Of a stretch of 64,000 bases of DNA, positions 18,258-28,149 are shown piece after piece. The stretch comes from Providencia rettgeri (GTDB lineage Bacteria; Pseudomonadota; Gammaproteobacteria; Enterobacterales; Enterobacteriaceae). The notes beneath the pieces are model-generated. The model saw only the letters and a program-made list of their open reading frames with translations. It was not told where the DNA came from and searched no databases. The stretch is from positions 2,262,501 through 2,326,500 of the forward strand of contig UGTZ01000001.1 in NCBI GenBank assembly GCA_900455085.1, given 5' to 3'. The position numbers and the translations under genes are program-made. How positions within the stretch are numbered: the stretch's first letter is position 1; every line of letters begins with the position of its first letter.

Positions 18258-19903
18258 TTAGTTAGCTGGCGCTGCATCTTGAGGTGCTAATTCAGGCTCA
18301 ACTTCCATTCCTGGTGCTGGTTCTGCATCTGGAGCAGGGACTGCTTCATATTCTAATGCATCTTCTGGATTAGACATCACTTTCATCTTAGTGAGGAACT
18401 CAGCTAAGGTATATTTGTCATTATTGAATGTCAGGTCATTACCTGCAAATTTGATAGTCATAGTTAAATCATTTTCGCTATCAATCATCCAAGGTGATTT
18501 TTTCTGTTTAGCTTTTTCAGCACGTTCTTCATCCGTCATAAACATTTCTTCAAACGGAGAAGAGAACATATCTGAAGTCAGCATTTGCTGAACACCTTCA
18601 AACTCAGAAGTGACCATGCCTTTCATTTCTTTTTTCGTGTTAGCATCAACTGGAACACCTTGATCTAAAATCATTGCTTGAGTCATTGATTCGATCACCA
18701 TTGGTTTATTCAGTTTTAAATTGAAATCAAAAGAAGTAATGAGCTGCTTGATAGCTTCATCAACTTTGTTAGACATTGCTAACGCAGTAATTTCGTCTTG
18801 GTTCCATTTATTGAATGTGATGTTTAGGTCAATTGAGCTTTGGCCAGCTTCATTTTTCCAGTAGAAAGGGCTAACCGTGAATACCGGCTTGCTCTTCATT
18901 AGCTCTGGCAATGTCGTAGACATCATTTCCATAGCTAAACGCTCTGTTGCTTCAGTTGGGTCGCCATTAGCTAAACCTTGTGCTAAAGCTTCATTATATT
19001 GCTCAACGAATTTACCTAATGCTTTTGCATCTAATTTTCAATAGCAACCGTCAGTTCGCCTGAACCTAAGTTTTGCTCTAATGCTTTTAAGTCAGAGATG
19101 CTATAAGAAATATTCCCTTTCACATCTTCGCCAGTAATAGAGGTGTCACTTGAAATTTTGAAATCTTTAAAAGAGAATTTGGTTTCAGGAATGTTGAAAT
19201 CTGTATCCGCAATAACAAATGACTGGGTTCCGGTGTAGAAGCCATATTGTGATTTTGTCACATTAGAGACTAATTTTAAGCCTTTTAGTGTCATAGATTC
19301 AGAGTTATCTTTCTTACCGATAACTAAATTATCAGTGACTAAAGTTGCATCTACAGCAGCAAGGTCGGAAGTCGTTGATACATCAAACTTAGAACCACTG
19401 AAAGATAATGAAACATCATCTTTCTTATATTCGACAGGGATCAGCTCTAAATTGGTATCAATACTTTTACTATAGCCAATGACCGCAGAACCATGAATAA
19501 ATGGTTTACCTTGTGTCGCTTCAAACAATTCTTTTGTTGTTGCGTTGTTAGCTAATTCAATTTGCGTCGCTGCTAATTTTGGTAATAAATTAAACTTAGC
19601 GACTTGTGATAATGGGAATGGACCATGATCAATATTCGTTTTAAATACGATAGAGTCGTCTGGTGATGCAGAATCAGCAGAGGTGATTACGATATCCGCT
19701 TTAGATGAAAAAACACCTTTTTCATAATTTTCTACTTTAAAATTCAAACCTGACTCAGGCACATTTACAGCAAAAAAATCGTTGGTTTTGAGGATTACTC
19801 TATCAAGTTCATCTTTTACTTTAGAACCTGTATACCATGAAGCTCCGGTCCACACTGCACCCAGAGCAACAATAACACCAACCGCGACTAATGACTTTTT
19901 CAT
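18258..19903 (-). CDS. ydgA: YdgA family (DUF945) protein, frameshifted in this sequence
   Basis: Envelope protein of unknown function with an N-terminal membrane anchor. Starts MKKSLVAVGVIVALGAVWTG (ATG 19903), nearly identical to the E. coli anchor. A repetitive beta-rich body follows, including DHGPFPLSQVAKFNLLPKL, typical of DUF945. The frame breaks at a four-A coding run (TTTT at 19035-19038) where five are needed: LTVAIEN-stop becomes LTVAIEKLDAKALGKF and runs on to the acidic, proline-rich C-terminus ending at 18258. Restored length is about 548 residues. Homopolymer loss suggests sequencing error. Same strand as manA, as in E. coli. Confidence 0.85.
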
Positions 19904-20010
19904 TATAAACATCCATCCTTTCAGTACGTTATTGCCGTACTTATAAATTTATAAAAGTTTTAAATAACCGCCATTCATTGAATGAAGACGGTTAAATACA
20001 GAATATGACT

Positions 20011-21186
20011 CTATTTGTTAAATACTCGGGCTAGTTTACCACTGCCATTAATGGTTATGCTTTTCTCATAAGCCGGTAAAAAAACAGATTCACCTGAATT
20101 AATGCATATTTCATCATTACCTGAATGCAAAACTAACTGGCCTTCAATACAGAACAAAATTGAGGCACTATTGTTAGATAGCGCAACTTCCGAGTGGTCT
20201 ATAGAATATATATTAAATGCAAAATCTTCTACTGGAATATTATATTTCCAGATATTTCCAGATTTTTCGGGAATGCTTAATAAATCCTTTGCAAACGTAG
20301 GCTTAAAGTCAATATTAGCAATCAGCTCTGGAATATCTATGTGCTTGTTTGTTAACCCGGCACGCAGCACATTATCGGAATTTGCCATCACCTCTAACCC
20401 AACACCTTCAAGATAGGCATGCGGTGTTCTTGCATATAAGAACATCGCGTCACCAGGCTCTAATTCAACGATATTAAGAAGAAGTGGGGTAAATAGCCCA
20501 TTATCTTCAGGGTACAGGCTAACCATTTGTTTTATCGAGTTCCATGGTTCACCTTGTCGGCTATTTAACGCGGCTTTCAATACACCAAGCGCTAAATCTT
20601 TTTGTTCACCTGTCAGATTAAGAATTTGTGCAAATAAACGTGATAATTTTTCTTCAGTTGGGTCCTGAACAAATAGCTGAATATCCGGATGTGCTGCTGA
20701 AACAAAATCCAGCAATTGTGCAATTTCGTCGAGTGGGCGAAACGCATTCATGGCTTTAAAAGGCGTTAATGCAAAGATTAATTCAGGTTTATGGTTATCG
20801 TCTTTATAGTTGCGTATTGGGGAGTCTAATGGGATCCCGGCTGAGTTTTCTTTGGCAAACCCAACTTCAGCGTAAGTTTTATTTGGGTGTACCTGAACAG
20901 ATAACGGTTGAGCTGCACATAACACCTTAAATAAATAAGGTAAACGATGATAAGTTTGTGCGACATGCTGGCCTAAATAGGTTTCAGGAGCACTTTCGAT
21001 TAAGACATTAAGTGGAATGCTTTGATTTTTTTCCTCATCGAGAACTTCAGAGCTTGCTTTTGGATGAGCTCCCATCCAAAGTTCAGCCATAGGTAAGTTA
21101 TCAGGGTTTGAAATCCCATATAGCTTAGTCAGGGCTGTTTTACTGCCCCAGTCATAGTTTTGGACTTTGTTTATCATTTTAAGCAT
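20011..21186 (-). CDS. manA: Mannose-6-phosphate isomerase
   Basis: Zinc isomerase linking mannose-6-phosphate and fructose-6-phosphate; needed for mannose use and GDP-mannose supply. Start set at ATG 21186 (MLKMINKVQNYDWGSKTAL) after a GAGAA box, matching E. coli; longer frames enter the fumC leader. Type I PMI motifs are LSVQVHPNK (zinc ligands), KPELIFALTPFKAMNAF and the C-terminal cupin with LEVMANSDNVLRAGLTNKH. 391 residues. Divergent from fumC. Confidence 0.95.
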   Translation of the reverse strand: MLKMINKVQNYDWGSKTALTKLYGISNPDNLPMAELWMGAHPKASSEVLDEEKNQSIPLNVLIESAPETYLGQHVAQTYHRLPYLFKVLCAAQPLSVQVHPNKTYAEVGFAKENSAGIPLDSPIRNYKDDNHKPELIFALTPFKAMNAFRPLDEIAQLLDFVSAAHPDIQLFVQDPTEEKLSRLFAQILNLTGEQKDLALGVLKAALNSRQGEPWNSIKQMVSLYPEDNGLFTPLLLNIVELEPGDAMFLYARTPHAYLEGVGLEVMANSDNVLRAGLTNKHIDIPELIANIDFKPTFAKDLLSIPEKSGNIWKYNIPVEDFAFNIYSIDHSEVALSNNSASILFCIEGQLVLHSGNDEICINSGESVFLPAYEKSITINGSGKLARVFNK

Positions 21187-21365
21187 AGCAAAATTCTCTT
21201 TTTCATAAAAATCAACTGATTTCCTTTTCACTACAGTACAATAAGCTCGACCAAGTCTCATAAATGAAATTCAATTTGTGGCATTATACTGCTCGGTTAT
21301 TTGCTTACCTGCAAGCAGATGATTCTAAAATCAATTATTCTGTGTATGTACCTAAGGAGATAGTA

Positions 21366-22763
21366 ATGGCAGCCACTCGCATTGAAAAAGACTCAATGGG
21401 ACCAATTGAAGTACCTGCTGACCAATTGTGGGGCGCGCAAACGCAGCGTTCTTTAGAACATTTCCGTATATCTGTAGAAAAAATGCCTGTTGCGTTGATT
21501 CACGCACTCGCTATCACAAAAAAAGCCGCTGCTAGTGTCAATATGGACCTTGGATTATTAGCCAAAGAGCGCGGTGATGCAATCATTGCTGCTGCTGACG
21601 AAGTCTTAGCTGGCAAACATCCAACGGAATTTCCTCTCGCTATTTGGCAAACAGGTTCTGGTACGCAAAGTAACATGAACATGAACGAGGTTTTAGCTAA
21701 CCGTGGTAGCGAAATTCTCGGAGGCCAACGTGGCAATGATCGTCTTATTCACCCTAATGATGATGTGAATAAAAGTCAAAGTTCAAATGATGTTTTCCCA
21801 ACGGCAATGCACGTTGCTGCGGTTGTCGCAATCCGCGAACATCTTCTCCCAGAACTGAAAGTTTTGCATCAAACATTAGATGCAAAAGCGAAAGAATTTA
21901 AAGATATCGTAAAAATCGGTCGTACTCACTTACAAGATGCAACCCCACTGACATTAGGTCAAGAAATTTCAGGTTGGGCTGCAATGTTGGCGCATAATGA
22001 AAAACACATTGAAAACGCTGTTCCGCATGTGTGCGAATTAGCGTTAGGTGGTACAGCAGTAGGAACTGGTTTAAATACGCATCCAGAATATGCAGTGCGT
22101 GTTGCGAAAAAAATCGCAGAATTAACTGGCCAGCCATTTGTTACAGCGCCTAATAAATTTGAAGCATTGGCAACGTGCGATAGCCTTGTGCACGCACACG
22201 GTGCTTTAAAAGGTTTGGCTGCCTCTTTAATGAAAATCGCGAACGATGTTAGGTGGTTAGCATCTGGCCCACGTTGCGGCATTGGTGAAATTTCAATTCC
22301 AGAAAATGAGCCAGGCAGCTCAATCATGCCCGGTAAAGTTAACCCGACGCAGTGTGAAGCATTAACCATGTTATGCGCACAAGTTATGGGAAATGACGTT
22401 GCTGTTAATATTGGTGGTGCATCCGGTAATTTTGAGCTGAATGTATTCCGCCCAATGCTAATTGATAACTTCTTACAATCCGTTCGTTTGTTAGCGGATG
22501 GTATGCGTAGCTTTAATGAGCACTGTGCGATTGGCATTGAACCAAACCGTGAGCGTATTGAAAAATTACTTCATGAATCATTAATGCTAGTAACAGCTTT
22601 AAATACTCACATTGGGTACGATAAAGCGGCAGAAATCGCTAAAAAAGCTCACAAAGAAGGGCTGACTTTGAAAGAGTCTGCATTAAAACTCAACTATTTA
22701 ACAGAAGAACAGTTCAATGATTGGGTTCGTCCAGAAGATATGGTTGGCAGCATGAAATCTTAA
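21366..22763 (+). CDS. fumC: Fumarase C (class II fumarate hydratase)
   Basis: Iron-independent, oxidation-resistant fumarase of the TCA cycle. Start at ATG 21366 (MAATRIEKDSMGPIEVPAD) behind a strong TAAGGAG; the frame is open further upstream but unconserved there. The 465 residues include SGTQSNMNMNEV, the active-site THLQDATPLTLGQE and the superfamily signature GSSIMPGKVNPTQ. fumA, next to fumC in E. coli, is absent here. A strong terminator is shared with the convergent tus gene. Confidence 0.97.
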   Translation: MAATRIEKDSMGPIEVPADQLWGAQTQRSLEHFRISVEKMPVALIHALAITKKAAASVNMDLGLLAKERGDAIIAAADEVLAGKHPTEFPLAIWQTGSGTQSNMNMNEVLANRGSEILGGQRGNDRLIHPNDDVNKSQSSNDVFPTAMHVAAVVAIREHLLPELKVLHQTLDAKAKEFKDIVKIGRTHLQDATPLTLGQEISGWAAMLAHNEKHIENAVPHVCELALGGTAVGTGLNTHPEYAVRVAKKIAELTGQPFVTAPNKFEALATCDSLVHAHGALKGLAASLMKIANDVRWLASGPRCGIGEISIPENEPGSSIMPGKVNPTQCEALTMLCAQVMGNDVAVNIGGASGNFELNVFRPMLIDNFLQSVRLLADGMRSFNEHCAIGIEPNRERIEKLLHESLMLVTALNTHIGYDKAAEIAKKAHKEGLTLKESALKLNYLTEEQFNDWVRPEDMVGSMKS

Positions 22764-22790
22764 GCTAGCCAATTAAACTAGCGAATATAT

Positions 22791-22825
22791 AACACCCATA
22801 CTGTTTTACAGATGGGTGTTTTTTT
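22791..22825 (+). terminator. Terminator between fumC and tus
   Basis: AACACCCAT / ATGGGTGTT stem (22791-22799, 22812-22820) followed by a T run to 22825. Its T tract touches the stop codon of the convergent tus gene; the symmetric stem could serve both. Confidence 0.8.
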
Positions 22826-23741
22826 AGCGCTCAATATACAAATTTAAACGTGGTATTAATAATTCAACTGCTTTTGCTTTAGGGCGATTACGAATAGCAA
22901 TGTTATTTGCATGGTAATCGGGGGAGTTCACCGACTTTAATTTCTGTCACCGTTTTTTCAAGTGCAAAACAAATAAAGGTGTTGCACAGGCAAACTGCGT
23001 TTGTTTCTGTTGTTCTTTATCCCACACTCGAGCTATTGGCTGAACTTTGACAGGACGTTGAATTTTCAAAACCGCATTATGGGGTAGGGAATCAATTAAG
23101 CGAATTTCATTTTCCAATTGTAAAAACCAATGTTCTTTAGGTAAATGAAGAGGGGAGCGACCACTTTCTAAACTTGCTTGTAAGCGGTCTAGTACTGTTT
23201 CTTTGGTCACTTTATTGATGACTTTTTTATTCGCCCAACCAAAATTAATCGTATCGATATCAACCAATGAGGTGAGGGTGCGGTAAGTATTTAGTGTTAG
23301 CAGTCCATGTAAACTGCTACGTATAAATTCGAATCGATGTGGTTCGTTAACTTGAGTGACTATTGCTTTTATATGCATCTTTAACTCATTGATCTTTGAT
23401 ATTAATGAATTAAAGTCACGATACGTCTGTAAATTGGTTTGTATACATATTGCCCCAGGTAAGCGGATAGCGGCTTTATTGCTAATTTCTTCTGATTTAT
23501 TCTGTAAAAATAACAAGTTAATTAATTTTATTGTTTCTTTTACTGCATCATGGCTCACCACCGCTTCCACTGCGATTTGTTCTATCTCATTATTTTCTTC
23601 ACCTTTGATTACCGAAGGTAATTGAAATACATGGGCTGTAAATGGTACTTGCTTTGATTGATCCAATAGCAAAAGGCTAAATTGGTTTATTTGTGATTCC
23701 AATTCATTAAACGTATTAATCAGGTCTTGTTTATTTGTCAT
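22824..23741 (-). CDS. tus: Tus, DNA replication terminus site-binding protein, two frame breaks in this sequence
   Basis: Sequence-specific DNA-binding protein that arrests replication forks at Ter sites in a polar way. The intact part starts MTNKQDLINTFNELESQ and contains Tus-typical AAIRLPGAICIQ, ITLNTYRTL-like LLTLNTYRTLTSL, INFGWANKKVIN and LKIQRPVKVQPIARVW. The frame is lost after CATPLFV at a four-T coding run (22966-22969, one short). It is lost again at a five-C run (22920-22924, one too many). Correcting both gives TVTEIKVGELPDYHANN, then LLIPRLNLYIER and a stop at 22824: 305 residues, close to the 309 of E. coli. Two errors in homopolymers favour sequencing error over gene decay. 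A Ter site directly precedes the start codon. Confidence 0.92.
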
Positions 23742-23757
23742 TTAGTTACAACATTCA
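23742..23757 (-). promoter_or_regulatory. Ter site (TerB equivalent) at the tus start
   Basis: Minus strand TGAATGTTGTAACTAA, again matching the Ter consensus except at base 1. Its last base is immediately followed by the tus ATG, so Ter occupies the place of the ribosome-binding site and probably overlaps the transcript start. In E. coli TerB sits in the tus promoter and gives autorepression; here the overlap is even tighter. No other Shine-Dalgarno is visible. Confidence 0.9.
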
Positions 23758-23818
23758 ATATGTGGTAAACAATAATTAACATTAACTATCGTGTTTATCA
23801 ATAAAAAATAAAGCCTAA

Positions 23819-23850
23819 AAGGGCAAGTGGGTATTTTAACACTTGTCCTT
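23819..23850 (-). terminator. Terminator after the LPMO gene
   Basis: AAGGGCAAGTG / CACTTGTCCTT (one mismatch) with a 10-nt loop; on the minus strand it is followed by TTTTAGGC and TTTATTTTTTATT. It lies 25 bp past the stop codon. Confidence 0.7.
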
Positions 23851-23874
23851 CTCTTATTATGACTTACGTTTACG

Positions 23875-24453
23875 CTAATTTATTTCTGCATCAATGACTT
23901 GGTAAAACGCATTTACCGTATCATTTATTGTCCAAATTGCTAAAATCACATGGTAACCTTTTTGATTCTTCGGTAATACGCAATTGTGCTCCACGCTCTC
24001 CCCTGGAATTTCTACACGTTCAAATTTACAAAATGGGGTTAGTATAAACTGTTTACGCGATAACGGCGAATTGGGTTGCCAATCTGGTTTAGTGATGAAG
24101 TATTCCCATTTTGTTGTTTTATGTTTCGCAGTAATGCGCCATTTAAACCTAACATTTGGTGAATTTATAATAGCTCGTTGCCACCGAACAGTAGTTTGTA
24201 TGTCTAAGGGAGAAAAAAGAGCATTAGCTGCACTGGCAATTTTACCATCGGCTGGGCCGTATTTGGGAAAGCCTTGTTTGCCTTCAATGGATTGCGGTTC
24301 ATATTGCACTGGGCCACATTGCTTATTTACCCCTAACTTACAATAGTATGAACGACTTTCAGGGGACTTAACATAGCCATGCGACCAGACCACAAAACTG
24401 CAACAAAAAAGCAATGGTGCAAATAAAAATGATTTTATAGAGAATGATTTCAT
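23875..24453 (-). CDS. Secreted AA10 lytic polysaccharide monooxygenase (chitin-binding protein)
   Basis: Copper enzyme that oxidatively cleaves chitin or cellulose chains; homologs include CBP21 and GbpA. The 192-residue precursor has a signal peptide ending VVWS, so the mature protein begins at H25 (HGYVKSPESRSYYC), the first ligand of the copper histidine brace; the second is H111 in TAKHKTTKWEYF. The tryptophan-rich WQPNSPL region, cysteine pairs and C-terminal NAFYQVIDAEI fit single-domain AA10 proteins. No carbohydrate-binding module follows. Single gene between tus and ynfM with its own terminator; an accessory insertion relative to E. coli. Confidence 0.88.
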   Translation of the reverse strand: MKSFSIKSFLFAPLLFCCSFVVWSHGYVKSPESRSYYCKLGVNKQCGPVQYEPQSIEGKQGFPKYGPADGKIASAANALFSPLDIQTTVRWQRAIINSPNVRFKWRITAKHKTTKWEYFITKPDWQPNSPLSRKQFILTPFCKFERVEIPGESVEHNCVLPKNQKGYHVILAIWTINDTVNAFYQVIDAEIN

Positions 24454-24537
24454 TGGGTTTCCTCGTTATTAATAGACACTCATATCATCTACTAATAACG
24501 GGAGAAAATGGTAGTTTAACCTTTATCAGCCTCTAAT

Positions 24538-25809
24538 CTACTGGTTATAACAAATTGATTTTAAACGACAAGCGATGATAAGACCGATAAACAGTATGCC
24601 AGCGATAAATAGCGCAACACCCGTCCAACCAAAGTGTTCCCAAAATAAACCACCGACTGTACCTGCGATACTTGACCCTGCATAATAACTGAATAAATAC
24701 AGAGAAGAAGCTTGTCCTCGTGCTCGTTTCGCTCTACGTCCCACCCAGCTACTGGCAACAGAGTGCGCAGCAAAAAAACCGGTTGTTAGTACCGTCATCC
24801 CAAATAAAACTAACCACACATTCGAACACAATGTGATTAAAATACCAATTAACATCAGGGTAATAGAAGCTATCAATATACGACCAAGCCCATATTTTTG
24901 AGTTAGGCTTCCTGTTTTAGTCGCACTGTAAGTCCCTGTTAAATAAATAACAGATAGCAAGCCAACCGTAGACTGAGAAAATGAATAAGGTGCGTCAAGT
25001 AAACGATATCCGATGTAGTTATACATTGTGACAAAACCACCCATCAAGACAAAGCCTTCGATAAATAGAAAAGGTAAACCTTTGTCTCTAAAGTGTAGAT
25101 GTAAATTAACCCATAGATTTTTAGGTTTTAAAGAACTCGCGCGGAAATGTTGAGAAGGGGGCAGTAAGCGCCAAAAGCCAATTGCGGCAATAAGGGCTAA
25201 CGAACCTAAAATAACGACAGCAACACGCCATGAATAAAAATCTGCGATCACCCCCGTCATTAACCGGCCGCTCATACCTCCCAGCGAGTTGCCACTAATA
25301 TACAACCCCATAGATAGTGCAACATAACTAGGGTGGATCTCTTCACTTAAATAGGTCATAGCCACTGCAGCAACACCGCTTAGCGATAAACCAACTAATG
25401 CTCTGGCAATTAAGATCCCTTGCCAGCTCTGCATGATTGAGCTGAGTAGAGTAAATAATGCAGCGCAGGTCAATGCAATAACCATCACATTCTTACGGCC
25501 TATTGCGTCTGAAATTGGCCCAGTAATTAATAACCCTAATGCCATTAAGCCTGTACTCAGTGATAATGATAAACTTGCTGTTGCAGGGGAAATGTTAAAA
25601 TCTTCTGACAGCATAGGCAAAATTGGCTGAACGAAATACAGCAAAGCAAATGTGGCAAAACCAACGGTAAAAAAGGATAAGGTCACACGTAAATACAGCG
25701 CGTCATCTCTTTGTATGTAATGTTTTTTTGGTGTGGTATGTCCCTGTAAGGGGGTTCTTATTCCTTCATTAGGTTGCTCAGATGTAAGGCTATTTTGTGA
25801 GTGTTCCAT
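24538..25809 (-). CDS. ynfM: MFS transporter YnfM
   Basis: Twelve-segment major facilitator of the drug:proton antiporter type, 423 residues. Conserved YnfM stretches are ATFALLYFVQPILPMLS, GPISDAIGRKNVMV (MFS motif A), SGNSLGGMSGRLMTG and FFAAHSVASSWVGRRAKRA. Physiological substrate uncertain; related proteins export arabinose-like sugars or drugs. Divergent from its LysR partner ynfL, with a perfect FNR-type box in the intergenic region. Confidence 0.92.
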   Translation of the reverse strand: MEHSQNSLTSEQPNEGIRTPLQGHTTPKKHYIQRDDALYLRVTLSFFTVGFATFALLYFVQPILPMLSEDFNISPATASLSLSLSTGLMALGLLITGPISDAIGRKNVMVIALTCAALFTLLSSIMQSWQGILIARALVGLSLSGVAAVAMTYLSEEIHPSYVALSMGLYISGNSLGGMSGRLMTGVIADFYSWRVAVVILGSLALIAAIGFWRLLPPSQHFRASSLKPKNLWVNLHLHFRDKGLPFLFIEGFVLMGGFVTMYNYIGYRLLDAPYSFSQSTVGLLSVIYLTGTYSATKTGSLTQKYGLGRILIASITLMLIGILITLCSNVWLVLFGMTVLTTGFFAAHSVASSWVGRRAKRARGQASSLYLFSYYAGSSIAGTVGGLFWEHFGWTGVALFIAGILFIGLIIACRLKSICYNQ

Positions 25810-25835
25810 GTTTATTCCTTGTCATACCAACACAC

Positions 25836-25849
25836 TTGATTTCGATCAA
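25836..25849. promoter_or_regulatory. FNR-type box between ynfM and ynfL
   Basis: TTGAT-TTCG-ATCAA, an exact match to the FNR consensus TTGATNNNNATCAA. It is 27 bp from the ynfM start codon and about 86 bp from ynfL, suggesting oxygen-responsive control of the pair. FNR binding is inferred. Confidence 0.65.
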
Positions 25850-25934
25850 AGAATAGAAACTTTTTAGTTTTTTGTCTAATATATTAATTATTCATAATAA
25901 TACTTTAAACATATTAATGGGTATTAACCAAACG

Positions 25935-26846
25935 ATGAGTATAGAACTTAGACATCTTCGATACTTTATTGCTGTCGCGGAAGAACTTCATTTTGGTAGA
26001 GCTGCTGAACGATTGCATATTTCGCAGCCCCCTTTAAGTCAGCAAATACAAATACTTGAAGAGAAAATTAATGCAAAACTATTGGAAAGAAATAACCGAA
26101 ATGTGGCCTTAACGGCAGCGGGGACTATGTTCTTAAAAGAAGCATATCAAATTTTAGCTCAAGTCGATGCAGCAGCAACAAAAGCAGCTCGCATGGAAAA
26201 GGGTGAACTTGGAGAGTTATCCATTGGTTTTACTTCAACTACGCCATTTATGCACAAAGTTACGATGAGCTTACGGCAATATCGAGAAGCTTACCCTGAA
26301 GTTTCTATTCATATGCACCAGATGAATACCAAACAACAGATAGCGCCATTAATTACGGGGCGAATTGATATTGGTATTATGAGAAATACGGTATTACCAG
26401 AACAATTGGATTATCAACTATTATTTAAAGAGCCTTTTATGGTGGCCGTCTATGAAGGTCATCCATTATTAGAATTTATTGATGTAGGTGTGGATATTCA
26501 GCAACTTGCTGATTACCCTTTTATTTTCTTTGAGCGCGACGTCGGTACAGCGTTATATGATGAAATCAATCAATTACTAACATCTGCGGGAGTGGTACCG
26601 ACCATTTCTCAAGAAGCCGGGGAAGCAATGACTATTTTGGGTTTAGTTTCCGCAGGTATGGGAATATCTGTGATTACAGAATCATTTACTCGTATGAAAA
26701 TTGATGGTGTGAAATACTTAAAACTCACCAATATTAATGCTTCATCTGAAGTCTGGTTAGTCTACAATACACGTAGAACATTGCCCTCCGTCGCCAAAAA
26801 ATTAACGAATCTTTTGATGGCCAACATTGTTGGTAATCAAAAGTGA
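25935..26846 (+). CDS. ynfL: LysR-family regulator YnfL
   Basis: Predicted regulator of the divergent ynfM. Start at ATG 25935 (MSIELRHLRYFIAVAEELHFG) by homology; ATG 25917 is a possible alternative and neither has a strong Shine-Dalgarno. N-terminal winged HTH (AAERLHISQPPLSQQIQILE) and a periplasmic-binding-like effector domain including SAGMGISVITESF. 303 residues. The CRP-like site for mlc overlaps its stop codon. Confidence 0.9.
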   Translation: MSIELRHLRYFIAVAEELHFGRAAERLHISQPPLSQQIQILEEKINAKLLERNNRNVALTAAGTMFLKEAYQILAQVDAAATKAARMEKGELGELSIGFTSTTPFMHKVTMSLRQYREAYPEVSIHMHQMNTKQQIAPLITGRIDIGIMRNTVLPEQLDYQLLFKEPFMVAVYEGHPLLEFIDVGVDIQQLADYPFIFFERDVGTALYDEINQLLTSAGVVPTISQEAGEAMTILGLVSAGMGISVITESFTRMKIDGVKYLKLTNINASSEVWLVYNTRRTLPSVAKKLTNLLMANIVGNQK

Positions 26847-26857
26847 GCAAGTTCACA
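26842..26857. promoter_or_regulatory. CRP-like site upstream of mlc
   Basis: AGTGA-GCAAGT-TCACA inside the longer symmetric AAAAGTGA...TCACACTTTT; nine of ten core bases match TGTGA-N6-TCACA. It is centred about 88 bp before the mlc start and overlaps the ynfL stop codon. E. coli mlc is also CRP-controlled. Confidence 0.65.
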
Positions 26858-26937
26858 CTTTTAATGTAAATGAAATCACTCATACACAGATTAAGGCATA
26901 ATAACTCATTGCTTTATAAAGGAATTGAATTATTACC

Positions 26938-28149
26938 ATGGTGAATCAAACTGGCCATATAGACCAAATCAAACAATTAAATACGGGTATTGTTTACCGT
27001 ATCATTGATCAACATGGTCCAATTTCGCGTATTGCTTTGTCAAAACAAGCACAGCTTGCGCCCGCTAGTATCACCAAAATTACACGTGAACTTATGGATG
27101 CTCACTTAATTAAAGAATTAGAGTTTCCGGTACTCGGTCTGCGCGGACGCCCAGCAGTCGGGTTAGTCATTGAAAGTGAAGGGTGGCAATTTTTAGCTAT
27201 TCGTATCGAAGGCCAAAAACTCACGATTTCTCTGAAAGAAATTAACGCGGTTACCTTAGCTCAAACAGAGTATCCATTTACACCGCTAGGAAATAGCGAA
27301 TTTATCGATTTTCTTTCTGAATTAATTAGTCAATTCTTTGCCAGCCAGCAAAAAATATTAGAAAGAGTCACCGCGATAAGTATCCTTATTGATGGTATTT
27401 TAGACCCTCATACTGGCGTTATTTATCAGCATTCTTCTTTTAAAATCCACCAACTTGCCATCGCGGAACATCTTACCAAGCAAACTGGTTTACCCGTTTA
27501 TTTACATCCGCCAGTGGATGCTTTAGCCTTAATGGACCACTTCTCCCATCAGGAAAAAAGAAAAGAAAAAAATATCATTTACTTACAGCTACAAAATGTT
27601 GTTAATGTCATGGTATTAAACCATGGGACAACATTGGATAGGAGTACCCATCGGCCTATTCTATTCGGCCATACTCAATGTGAGCCTGAACAAAATAACG
27701 TTTGCTACTGTGGTAGCTATGATTGCTTAGAAACCCATACATCCATTCCTGCAATATTACAACAAGCTAATAATTTGCTAATAAACTACCCTGATTCATT
27801 TTTGCATCAGCAAGATATCTCAATAGATAAAATTTACGCTGGCGCAATTCTAAACGACAGTCTTTGTGTTTATCTTATTAATAAGGTTGCACAACAGTTG
27901 GCAAAACCGTTAGCACTGATGGTAAATTTATTGGGTAGTCAGCTCATTTTGGTTAATTCTCCTTTGAATCAAGATTCTGATCTGTTTTTAAAATGTTTAC
28001 ATAAACATATAAATAAACTTTCTATTCCTCTGTATTCGTCTACATTAGTGATAGAAAAATCTACATTTAGCATCAAAGATAGTGAAACTTCATTAATACA
28101 GCGAGCGTTATACGATGGTTCACTTCTACTACAACTATTACAAGGCTAA
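26938..28149 (+). CDS. mlc: Mlc (DgsA), ROK-family repressor of glucose PTS genes
   Basis: Global repressor of ptsG, manXYZ, malT and ptsHI in E. coli, released when dephosphorylated PtsG binds it. The 403-residue protein starts MVNQTGHIDQIKQLN after a TAAAGGA box. N-terminal winged HTH (ALSKQAQLAPASITKITREL), then a ROK domain with the zinc site GHTQCEP and CYCGSYDCLETH, and a C-terminal helix ending GSLLLQLLQG, nearly as in E. coli. The sugar-kinase-like glycine loop is degenerate (NVVNVMVLNH), so sugar binding is unlikely, as for Mlc generally. Confidence 0.92.
   Translation: MVNQTGHIDQIKQLNTGIVYRIIDQHGPISRIALSKQAQLAPASITKITRELMDAHLIKELEFPVLGLRGRPAVGLVIESEGWQFLAIRIEGQKLTISLKEINAVTLAQTEYPFTPLGNSEFIDFLSELISQFFASQQKILERVTAISILIDGILDPHTGVIYQHSSFKIHQLAIAEHLTKQTGLPVYLHPPVDALALMDHFSHQEKRKEKNIIYLQLQNVVNVMVLNHGTTLDRSTHRPILFGHTQCEPEQNNVCYCGSYDCLETHTSIPAILQQANNLLINYPDSFLHQQDISIDKIYAGAILNDSLCVYLINKVAQQLAKPLALMVNLLGSQLILVNSPLNQDSDLFLKCLHKHINKLSIPLYSSTLVIEKSTFSIKDSETSLIQRALYDGSLLLQLLQG

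Noticed and set aside
21264..21366. N-terminal extension of fumC and the matching extension of manA
   Set aside because: Both frames are open by chance across the divergent promoter region; family starts with good ribosome sites lie at 21366 and 21186.
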